Notes: generated by a model from the sequence alone, not told the origin. A DNA stretch of 24,136 nt from JANOAR01 sp031411235 (GCA_031411235.1 JANOAR010000215.1:1-24136), one strand, 5' to 3'; shown: positions 1 through 3,230, counted from the first letter of the stretch. Program-made: numbers and translations.

Positions 1-1
1 A

Positions 2-106
2 CTCTTCGCCTTCATCGACTCCTACTACAACACCCAACGCCTCCACTCCTCCCTCAACTACCGTTCCCCCAGCCGCTTCGAGGCCGATATCGCCCTCGCT
101 AACTAA
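2..106 (+). pseudogene. IS3-family transposase (OrfB) C-terminal end, cut by window edge
   Basis: The frame from base 2 reads 34 residues and a TAA stop. It contains the 'YYNTQRLHSSLNYRSP' signature that closes the DDE integrase core of IS3-family OrfB transposases. Only the tail is visible, so whether the element is intact upstream is unknown. The right terminal repeat should lie within roughly 107-140, but I cannot define it without the left end. The element abuts the tRNA array and may have helped move it or may supply outward transcription; both are inference. Confidence 0.8.
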
Positions 107-174
107 TTCACTTTTGGTCCAAATATCCGTGGCATCTCAGATTCGGGAATTCGGATTTCGGGGTATTCATCAAC

Positions 175-249
175 GCGGCGGTGGCAGACAAGCAATGCAG
201 CGGCTTCCAAACCCGCCTTATGTGGGCGCGATACCCACCCGCCGTGCCA
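175..249 (+). tRNA. tRNA-Trp (CCA), variant elbow
   Basis: Acceptor stem 175-181 pairs with 239-245, with one G-T wobble at 1-72. The discriminator is G246, the usual Trp residue, and CCA is encoded at 247-249. The anticodon is CCA at 207-209 in loop 205-211, with a C-C mismatch at 31-39. The T-stem is a perfect GTGGG/CCCAC and its loop is CGCGATA (G55, C56). The D-loop GACAAGCAA lacks GG. This is the first unit of the array and is separated from the rest by a palindromic repeat. Confidence 0.82.
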
Positions 250-263
250 TTCATTTCAAAAAA

Positions 264-382
264 GGAGCGCGGGCGTCCCCGCCCGTATGCGCTTATTGAT
301 AGCCAATCACTAACCTCAGCCATTTGGACTCATCAGCGGCATAGTGATAGCAAAGTGCATACGGGCAGGATGCCCGCGCTCC
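264..382. repeat. Imperfect palindrome, REP/MITE-like, inserted in the tRNA array
   Basis: Arm 264-290 is nearly the exact reverse complement of arm 357-382. Each arm is itself a GC-rich hairpin (CGGGC...GCCCG). A further 7-bp inner match (306-312 with 342-348) lets the whole 119 bp fold as one long imperfect hairpin. No reading frame of note lies inside. It fits a REP pair or a small non-autonomous element and fills most of the gap between the Trp and first Met tRNAs. Confidence 0.75.
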
Positions 383-393
383 CCTCACAACAT

Positions 394-466
394 TGCGGGA
401 AGGGGCAGCCCCCGGCTTGGTCTCATAAGCCACGCTCTCTCGGTGCGACTCCGAGTCCCGCGACCA
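394..466 (+). tRNA. tRNA-Met (CAT) number 1, variant elbow, minimal D-arm
   Basis: Acceptor 394-400 pairs with 456-462, with T-G at 1-72. The discriminator is A463, followed by encoded CCA. The anticodon CAT is at 424-426 in loop CTCATAA. The T-arm CTCGG/CCGAG carries loop TGCGACT (G55, C56). Only 16 bases separate the acceptor from the anticodon stem, so the D-arm collapses to about GGGG-CAG-CCCC. The three G-C anticodon-stem pairs and 1-72 mismatch of an initiator are absent, so it is elongator-like; Ile2 (modified CAT) cannot be excluded. Confidence 0.8.
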
Positions 467-512
467 ATCCTTTTATCAGTTCATTCATAATTCGTCACTC
501 ATAATTTCCTCC

Positions 513-587
513 GGGGTCATGGTGCTAGAAGCAACACGCCTGTCTTGCAAACAGGAGATTCGGGAGCGTTACCCGGTGACTCCACCA
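513..587 (+). tRNA. tRNA-Ala (TGC), variant elbow, keeps G3-U70
   Basis: Acceptor 513-519 pairs with 577-583. The third pair is G-T, the G3-U70 wobble that alanyl-tRNA synthetase requires. A584 is followed by CCA. The perfect anticodon stem CCTGT/ACAGG holds loop CTTGCAA with anticodon TGC at 546-548. T-loop AGCGTTA has G55-C56 and an A54/T58 combination. The D-arm is small (TGC-TAGAA-GCA). Retention of G3-U70 suggests the gene is under selection for aminoacylation. Confidence 0.85.
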
Positions 588-601
588 CTTTCATTATTAA
601 C

Positions 602-687
602 GAGTCGTTAGGCAGGTAAAGACCCTGCGCCGCCTGTAAAGCGGATGCCCTGTGCCGACGTTGGCGCGATACCAACCCGACTCACCA
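602..687 (+). tRNA. tRNA-Tyr (GTA), class II, variant elbow
   Basis: Acceptor 602-608 pairs with 677-683 except at position 7. A684 is followed by CCA. The anticodon GTA is at 636-638 in loop CTGTAAA. The long variable region 645-659 is as expected for bacterial Tyr. The D-arm GCAGG/CCTGC closes a 7-base loop TAAAGAC that has no GG. The T-arm GTTGG/CCAAC carries CGCGATA (G55, C56). Confidence 0.83.
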
Positions 688-698
688 TTTCAGCCAAA

Positions 699-774
699 GG
701 TCATGAAGAAGAACAGCAGACTCGCTTGCTTGTCAGGCAAGAGACAGCGGGGGCAGCACCCGTCTTGACCGCCA
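699..774 (+). tRNA. tRNA-Asp (GTC), variant elbow
   Basis: Acceptor 699-705 pairs with 764-770 with one T-T mismatch at pair 6. Discriminator G771 matches the Asp rule and CCA follows. The perfect anticodon stem CTTGC/GCAAG holds GTC at 732-734. The T-loop is GGCAGCA (G54, G55, C56, G58). The D-arm is weak, with loop bases reading ACAGCAGA. Confidence 0.8.
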
Positions 775-788
775 CTTTCCAAACGAAT

Positions 789-863
789 GCCCGCAAGGTG
801 TAACGGCTTTGCATTCACCGCTTCTAACGGTCGAGGTTCCAGGTTCAAATCCTGGTGCGGGCA
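789..863 (+). tRNA. tRNA-Arg (TCT), canonical elbow
   Basis: Acceptor 789-795 pairs perfectly with 856-862. A863 is followed by CCC rather than CCA, so the CCA-adding enzyme would be needed. The anticodon TCT is at 823-825. The T-arm CCAGG-TTCAAAT-CCTGG is fully canonical, and the D-loop AACGGCTTT keeps G18-G19. It is one of only two complete members with an ordinary elbow, and it is ordinary in both loops at once. Confidence 0.9.
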
Positions 864-872
864 CCCATCCAT

Positions 873-947
873 TGCCTTGTGGGATAACAGTAGTCCACCG
901 CCCTGTTAAGGCGTTCGGTGTTGGTGCGACTCCAACCAAGGCAGCCA
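873..947 (+). tRNA. tRNA-Asn (GTT), variant elbow
   Basis: Acceptor TGCCTTG/CAAGGCA is perfect. The discriminator is G944, as in normal Asn, and CCA is encoded. The anticodon GTT is at 905-907 in loop CTGTTAA. The T-arm GTTGG-TGCGACT-CCAAC has G55-C56. The D-loop AACAGTA is the array's typical replacement for AGTTGGTA. Confidence 0.87.
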
Positions 948-955
948 ATTTCCAT

Positions 956-1030
956 TCCTCCGTAGCTCAACAGTAGAGCACCGGCCTCATAAGCCGACCT
1001 ATCGTGGTGCAATTCCACGCGGAGGAACCA
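956..1030 (+). tRNA. tRNA-Met or Ile2 (CAT) number 2, variant elbow
   Basis: Acceptor TCCTCCG/CGGAGGA is perfect, then A1027 and CCA. The D-arm is GCTC-AACAGTA-GAGC. The anticodon CAT is at 988-990. The T-arm CGTGG-TGCAATT-CCACG has G55-C56. A second CAT tRNA with a different body suggests that one of the pair reads AUG and the other AUA after lysidine modification; sequence alone cannot assign them. Confidence 0.86.
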
Positions 1031-1080
1031 ATTCCAATGATTGAGTTATCAATAGATTCATAACTTATCATTTCCACCAC

Positions 1081-1154
1081 CTCTCCGTAGCTCAAAAGTA
1101 GAGCCGCCCGTTGATAACGGGCAGAACCAGGCGCGATACCTGGCAGAGAGACCA
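1081..1154 (+). tRNA. tRNA-Ile (GAT), variant elbow
   Basis: Acceptor 1081-1087 pairs with 1144-1150 with one C-A mismatch at pair 6. A1151 is followed by CCA. The D-arm is GCTC-AAAAGTA-GAGC. The perfect anticodon stem GCCCG/CGGGC holds GAT at 1113-1115. The T-arm CCAGG-CGCGATA-CCTGG has G55-C56 and C54. Confidence 0.86.
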
Positions 1155-1175
1155 ATTTCACCATTAACTCTAACC

Positions 1176-1251
1176 CGCTGGATAGTGTAGTCAGTCTGCA
1201 CATCTCTCTGAAAGTGAGAAAGTCCTGGTGCGATTCCAGGTCCAGCGACCA
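1176..1251 (+). tRNA. tRNA-Phe (GAA), variant elbow
   Basis: The acceptor CGCTGGA/TCCAGCG is perfect, then A1248 and CCA. The D-stem GTGT/GCAC holds loop AGTCAGTCT without GG. The anticodon GAA is at 1210-1212, with a T-T mismatch at 31-39. The T-arm CCTGG-TGCGATT-CCAGG has G55-C56. Confidence 0.84.
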
Positions 1252-1265
1252 TTTCAATTCAACAC

Positions 1266-1339
1266 GCGTCATTGGTGTAATAGTAACATGACTGTCTTCC
1301 AAACAGTGGACGCCGGGGCAGATCCGGCATGGCGCACCA
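1266..1339 (+). tRNA. tRNA-Gly (TCC), variant elbow
   Basis: Acceptor GCGTCAT/ATGGCGC has one T-G wobble, then A1336 and CCA. The D-arm is GTGT-AATAGTA-ACAT. The perfect anticodon stem ACTGT/ACAGT holds TCC at 1298-1300. The T-arm GCCGG-GGCAGAT-CCGGC has G54, G55, C56 and G58. Confidence 0.85.
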
Positions 1340-1353
1340 TTTATAAGTTCATT

Positions 1354-1430
1354 GCCTCCGTGGCCGACCCTAGCAAGGCACCACTCTCGTAAAGTGACAC
1401 ATGTCGGTGCGAACCCGACCGGAGGCCCCA
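1354..1430 (+). tRNA. tRNA-Thr (CGT), variant elbow, C73
   Basis: Acceptor GCCTCCG/CGGAGGC is perfect. The base before the encoded CCA is C1427, an odd discriminator for Thr. The anticodon CGT is at 1388-1390. The D-stem GCC/GGC holds an 11-base loop without GG. The T-arm GTCGG-TGCGAAC-CCGAC has G55-C56. Confidence 0.82.
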
Positions 1431-1442
1431 CTTTCTGCAAAC

Positions 1443-1516
1443 TCCCTTCGTAGTGTAATCAGTCAGCATTCGACCCTGTGAAGGTCGCGGTGCCGGTGCG
1501 AGTCCGGCCAAGGGAA
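1443..1516 (+). tRNA. tRNA-His (GTG), variant elbow, atypical 5' end
   Basis: A perfect anticodon stem CGACC/GGTCG holds GTG at 1478-1480. The T-arm GCCGG-TGCGAGT-CCGGC has G55-C56. The D-stem GTGT/GCAT holds loop AATCAGTCA. The acceptor pairs 1443-1448 with 1510-1515, leaves C1449 unpaired, and pairs G1450 with C1509. The 3' end is A1516 followed by CCC, so CCA is not encoded. The G-1/C73 signature of most bacterial tRNA-His is not evident, so charging is uncertain. Confidence 0.75.
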
Positions 1517-1532
1517 CCCTTTTTTCAGTCAT

Positions 1533-1607
1533 CGCACACAAGGCAAAGAGCCGAGCCACTGGTTCGCAAGTCCAGGTTACCCGGTGCAAGTCTGGGGTGT
1601 GCGTCCA
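1533..1607 (+). tRNA. tRNA-Cys (GCA), variant elbow, keeps U73
   Basis: The acceptor CGCACAC/GTGTGCG is perfect. Discriminator T1604 is the Cys-specific U73, and CCA follows. The anticodon GCA is at 1566-1568, but position 33 is C rather than the near-universal T, and the 31-39 pair is T-T. The D-arm is reduced to GGC-AAAGA-GCC. The T-arm CCCGG-TGCAAGT-CTGGG has G55-C56. Confidence 0.8.
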
Positions 1608-1612
1608 ATTTC

Positions 1613-1634
1613 GCGGCGAGTTATCGCCGCACCA
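1613..1634 (+). other. Acceptor-stem minihelix ending in ACCA
   Basis: Seven perfect pairs (1613-1619 with 1624-1630) close a GTTA tetraloop and are followed directly by A1631 and CCA 1632-1634. This is an isolated tRNA acceptor stem with its discriminator and CCA but no D-, anticodon or T-arm. It lies in the spacer between the Cys and Pro tRNAs. It may be the collapsed remnant of a tRNA (Val is the only amino acid missing from the array) or a chance or processing hairpin. Confidence 0.5.
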
Positions 1635-1640
1635 TCTTAT

Positions 1641-1716
1641 CGGATACGAGGGAGTCAGCAAACCCGCCTGGTTTGGGACCAGGAGGCACCCGGGGCAGCA
1701 CCGGGGTGTCCGACCA
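1641..1716 (+). tRNA. tRNA-Pro (TGG), variant elbow
   Basis: Acceptor 1641-1647 pairs with 1706-1712 and begins with C1-G72, the bacterial Pro signature. A1713 and CCA follow. The perfect anticodon stem CCTGG/CCAGG holds TGG at 1674-1676. The D-stem GGG/CCC has loop AGTCAGCAAA. The T-arm CCCGG-GGCAGCA-CCGGG has G54, G55, C56 and G58. Confidence 0.85.
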
Positions 1717-1733
1717 ATTTCAGCAACATCAAT

Positions 1734-1807
1734 TGCCCTGTAGCTCAACAGTAGAGCCTCTGACTTTGAATCAGATTGCGTCGGTGCAACTCCGGCCAGG
1801 GCTGCCA
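1734..1807 (+). tRNA. tRNA-Gln (TTG), variant elbow
   Basis: Acceptor 1734-1740 pairs with 1797-1803 apart from a T-T at 1-72; a weak first pair is typical of Gln. Discriminator G1804 is the Gln residue and CCA follows. The D-arm is GCTC-AACAGTA-GAGC. The perfect anticodon stem TCTGA/TCAGA holds TTG at 1766-1768. T-loop TGCAACT has G55-C56. Confidence 0.86.
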
Positions 1808-1853
1808 ATCACAGTAGCCATCATTGCTTCGCGCGAGGGGCTTCTAACATCAT

Positions 1854-1944
1854 GGAAGATGAACCGGACACGCGTGCCGGAGCGGTCTCGAAAACCGAGT
1901 GTGCCTCTCGAAGGCATGGGGAGCATGCCCTCCGTCTTTCGCCA
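1854..1944 (+). tRNA. tRNA-Ser (CGA), class II, variant elbow
   Basis: Acceptor GGAAGAT pairs with GTCTTTC, including G-T wobbles. Discriminator G1941 is as in Ser, and CCA follows. The anticodon CGA is at 1889-1891. A variable-arm hairpin TGCCT/AGGCA (1902-1916) supplies the SerRS identity element. The D-arm is CCGG-ACACGCGTG-CCGG. T-loop AGCATGC has G55-C56 with A54/T58. Confidence 0.83.
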
Positions 1945-1961
1945 ATTTCTTCAGAGACAAA

Positions 1962-2037
1962 GCTTCCGTAGCTCAGCAGATAGAGCACCCCGTTGCGAAT
2001 GGGGTGGTCGCAGGTGCAACTCCTGCCGGAAGCACCA
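1962..2037 (+). tRNA. tRNA-Arg (GCG), variant elbow
   Basis: The acceptor GCTTCCG/CGGAAGC is perfect, then A2034 and CCA. The D-arm is GCTC-AGCAGATA-GAGC. The anticodon GCG is at 1995-1997 in loop TTGCGAA. The T-arm GCAGG-TGCAACT-CCTGC has G55-C56. An unmodified GCG anticodon is unusual for bacteria, where CGN decoding normally uses ACG (inosine). Confidence 0.85.
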
Positions 2038-2050
2038 ACACCAATATCAT

Positions 2051-2122
2051 CCCCATGTAGCCCAAAGCAGAGGCACTTGTTTCAAAAGCAGGCCAGTGCG
2101 GGTGCAAGCCCCGCCGTGGGGA
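2051..2122 (+). tRNA. tRNA-Leu (CAA), class I variable loop, variant elbow
   Basis: Acceptor CCCCATG pairs with CGTGGGG, then A2122 followed by CTA instead of CCA. The anticodon CAA is at 2083-2085 in loop TTCAAAA. The variable loop is only five bases (2093-2097), whereas bacterial tRNA-Leu normally carries a long class II arm. The D-stem GCC/GGC encloses a loop with AAGCAG. The T-arm GCGGG-TGCAAGC-CCCGC has G55-C56. Confidence 0.8.
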
Positions 2123-2131
2123 CTAGTTTCA

Positions 2132-2207
2132 GCTCCTGTAGCTCAATAGAAAGAGCACCGCGTTTCGACCGCGAAGGTTGTGGGTGCAAGTCCTGCCAGG
2201 AGCACCA
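2132..2207 (+). tRNA. tRNA-Arg (TCG), variant elbow
   Basis: The acceptor GCTCCTG/CAGGAGC is perfect, then A2204 and CCA. The D-arm is GCTC-AATAGAAA-GAGC. The anticodon TCG is at 2165-2167 on a 4-bp CGCG stem. T-loop TGCAAGT has G55-C56. It is the third Arg isoacceptor in the array. Confidence 0.83.
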
Positions 2208-2215
2208 ATCATCAT

Positions 2216-2292
2216 CCCCGAGTAGCCCAATCAGCAGAGGCGCTCGATTTAAAACCGAGCTAGCGAGAGTGCAAATCTCTCCTCGGGGACCA
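2216..2292 (+). tRNA. tRNA-Leu (TAA), class I variable loop, variant elbow
   Basis: The acceptor CCCCGAG/CTCGGGG is perfect, then A2289 and CCA. The D-stem is GCC/GGC with an internal AATCAGCAG. The anticodon TAA is at 2250-2252, with an A-C mismatch at 31-39. The variable loop is five bases (2260-2264). The T-arm GAGAG-TGCAAAT-CTCTC has G55-C56. Confidence 0.83.
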
Positions 2293-2302
2293 ATTTCAGT
2301 TT

Positions 2303-2395
2303 GGAGCGTCAACCAGACAAGCGTGCTGGTGTGGCCTGCTAGTCCAACGGTGCTGCTTTGTGCAGCATGGGGTGCAAATCCTCGGCGCTCCGCCA
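2303..2395 (+). tRNA. tRNA-Ser (GCT), class II, variant elbow
   Basis: Acceptor GGAGCGT pairs with GCGCTCC. G2392 is the discriminator and CCA follows. The anticodon GCT is at 2338-2340. A 6-bp variable-arm hairpin TGCTGC/GCAGCA (2351-2367) marks a Ser tRNA. The D-arm is CCAG-ACAAGCGTG-CTGG. T-loop TGCAAAT has G55-C56. Confidence 0.84.
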
Positions 2396-2405
2396 TTTTC
2401 ATCAT

Positions 2406-2481
2406 GCTCACGTAGCCCAATAGCAGAGGCACGACGTCGAGAACGTCGCCAGTGCAGGTGCAATTCCTGTCGTGAGCACCA
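2406..2481 (+). tRNA. tRNA-Leu (GAG), class I variable loop, variant elbow
   Basis: The acceptor GCTCACG/CGTGAGC is perfect, then A2478 and CCA. The perfect anticodon stem CGACG/CGTCG holds GAG at 2439-2441, but position 33 is C. The variable loop CCAGT is five bases. The T-arm GCAGG-TGCAATT-CCTGT has G55-C56. The body closely resembles the CAG isoacceptor that follows, suggesting duplication and anticodon change. Confidence 0.83.
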
Positions 2482-2492
2482 TTCATCAATCC

Positions 2493-2568
2493 GCCCGTGT
2501 AGCCCAACAGCAGAGGCACTCGCCTCAGAAGCGAGCCAGTGCAGGTGCAACTCCTGCCACGGGCACCA
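2493..2568 (+). tRNA. tRNA-Leu (CAG), class I variable loop, variant elbow
   Basis: The acceptor GCCCGTG/CACGGGC is perfect, then A2565 and CCA. The anticodon stem CTCGC/GCGAG holds CAG at 2526-2528. The variable loop CCAGT is five bases. The D-arm is GCC/GGC around CAACAGCAGA. The T-arm GCAGG-TGCAACT-CCTGC has G55-C56. Confidence 0.86.
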
Positions 2569-2582
2569 ACTTATATTTCAAC

Positions 2583-2658
2583 GACCGTGTCATCTAACTG
2601 GCTAGGATAACCGACTTTCTCTCGGTTCATGCGGGTTCAAATCCCACCACGGTTGCCA
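2583..2658 (+). tRNA. tRNA-Glu (TTC) number 1, canonical elbow
   Basis: Acceptor GACCGTG pairs with CACGGTT. G2655 is the Glu discriminator and CCA follows. The D-loop AACTGGCTA keeps G18-G19 and the T-loop TTCAAAT is canonical. The perfect anticodon stem ACCGA/TCGGT holds TTC at 2617-2619. The overall sequence resembles an ordinary bacterial tRNA-Glu. With Arg-TCT it forms the canonical minority of the array. Confidence 0.9.
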
Positions 2659-2673
2659 ATGTTTCATATCAAT

Positions 2674-2748
2674 CACCGCGTCGTCTAATAGTGAGGACAC
2701 CAGCCTTTCAAGCTGAGAACACGGGGGCAGTACCCGTCGCGGTGACCA
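2674..2748 (+). tRNA. tRNA-Glu (TTC) number 2, variant elbow
   Basis: The acceptor CACCGCG/CGCGGTG is perfect, then A2745 (not the usual G) and CCA. The D-arm GTCT/GGAC holds AATAGTGA without GG. The anticodon TTC is at 2707-2709. The T-arm ACGGG-GGCAGTA-CCCGT has G54, G55, C56 and G58. It sits directly after a canonical Glu tRNA with the same anticodon. Confidence 0.83.
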
Positions 2749-2757
2749 TTCTATTTC

Positions 2758-2828
2758 GGGCCACAAGCATTGTAGCGATGCAGCGTGCTTTTAACGCGCA
2801 GAGCAGGGAGCATTTCCCTGGTGGCTCA
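2758..2828 (+). tRNA. tRNA-Lys (TTT), variant elbow
   Basis: Acceptor GGGCCAC pairs with GTGGCTC, with one wobble. A2828 is followed by CCC, so CCA is not encoded. The D-arm GCAT-TGTAGCG-ATGC is perfect but lacks GG. The anticodon TTT is at 2790-2792. The T-arm CAGGG-AGCATTT-CCCTG has G55-C56 with A54/T58. It is the last complete tRNA; the first Y RNA starts 12 bases later. Confidence 0.8.
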
Positions 2829-2840
2829 CCCAATTCCAAT

Positions 2841-2976
2841 CATGAGGCAGTAAGCAGCGGGTTACTTCGTCTTGAAAACGAGAGGTCGCTGGTTCGATCC
2901 CAGTTCGGCGGTTTTACACCCACCGATAGCTCAGTGGTAGAGCACTACAAAACCCCGCTGCGCCTTTCTCCTCATG
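2841..2976 (+). ncRNA. Candidate Y RNA 1 (YrlA-like, with tRNA-mimicking module)
   Basis: The two ends pair over a long stem. 2841-2847 pairs perfectly with 2970-2976; then C2848 is bulged; AGTAA (2849-2853) faces TTTCT (2965-2969) with a central T-T; then 2854-2861 pairs perfectly with 2954-2961. Inside are an anticodon-like hairpin (2866-2882, loop CTTGAAA), a canonical T-arm (2888-2904, loop TTCGATC), an acceptor-like hairpin (2905-2911 with 2920-2926, one mismatch, loop TTTTACAC) and a canonical D-arm (2929-2943, loop AGTGGTA). T-arm, closed acceptor and D-arm in that order is a circularly permuted tRNA shape, as known for bacterial YrlA RNAs. The bulged C recalls the Ro-binding stem of animal Y RNAs. 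A terminator follows at once and the Ro60 gene lies 341 bases downstream. The fold is read directly; the name and Ro60 binding are inference. Confidence 0.8.
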
Positions 2977-2977
2977 T

Positions 2978-3020
2978 GTCGTCGCCCTGCATTCATGCAC
3001 GAGGCGGCGGCTTTTCTTTT
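2978..3020 (+). terminator. Rho-independent terminator after tRNA array and Y RNA 1
   Basis: 2978-2986 pairs with 3003-3011 over nine pairs (two G-T). An inner TGCA-ttca-TGCA hairpin (2988-2999) extends the stem. The run TTTTCTTTT follows at 3012-3020. It would end transcription of the array and/or Y RNA 1. Its T-rich tail abuts the 5' strand of Y RNA 2. Confidence 0.75.
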
Positions 3021-3220
3021 CTCTCTCGCGGTAGTGAGGCTGGGGTTACTTCGGCTCCAAACCGGCACGAGTATTGCCATGCTCAGCAGATACCCGCAGG
3101 TGTTGGATGAAGATGCCAGCGCGATGCGTGGGAACACGCGCCAGCGTTCGTCGCCTCACCGCAATGAATCGCCTGCCAGGATCTGCCGCCATCCCCGGCT
3201 GACTTTCTCCGCGAGAGAGA
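3020..3220 (+). ncRNA. Candidate Y RNA 2, or Y-like leader of the Ro60 gene
   Basis: A perfect 12-bp helix joins 3020-3031 to 3209-3220. As in Y RNA 1, one base is then bulged (T3032) and AGTGA (3033-3037) faces TTTCT (3204-3208), followed by a G-rich helix (3039-3045 with 3193-3199, one wobble). The next bases GGGTTACTTCG repeat the equivalent part of Y RNA 1, again leading into an anticodon-like hairpin with loop CTCCAAA (3055-3061). Further hairpins include 3126-3139 with a GGAA tetraloop. I cannot assign a clear T-arm/D-arm module. It may be a separate Y RNA or a structured 5' leader through which Ro60 regulates its own gene. Confidence 0.62.
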
Positions 3221-3230
3221 TTCCCTCTCC

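Noticed and set aside
107..174. A promoter for the tRNA array just after the IS3 transposase
   Set aside because: TTGGTC at 115-120 could be a -35 box, but no convincing -10 at proper spacing was found, so I do not list it.
394..1030. One of the CAT tRNAs as an initiator tRNA
   Set aside because: Neither has the 1-72 mismatch together with three consecutive G-C pairs in the anticodon stem.
1808..1853. A possible tRNA fragment in the spacer before tRNA-Ser (CGA), with a 'CTTCTAA' loop-like string
   Set aside because: No acceptor, D- or T-arm pairing could be built around it.
175..2828. A CRISPR array, because of the regular ~80-base spacing
   Set aside because: The units are individually folding tRNAs with different sequences, not identical repeats with spacers.
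2866..2949. A circularly permuted tRNA gene (3' half before 5' half), or a class I tRNA-Ser (TGA) followed by a tRNA fragment
   Set aside because: The T-arm, acceptor strands and D-arm are present, but no matching 5' acceptor precedes the anticodon-like arm. The flanks 2841-2863 and 2951-2976 pair with each other instead, which a Y RNA explains better.
3025..3101. A degraded tRNA with anticodon CCA and an acceptor-like helix
   Set aside because: Six of seven acceptor pairs can form, but there is no proper T-arm, and the same 5' strand makes a perfect 12-bp helix with 3209-3220.
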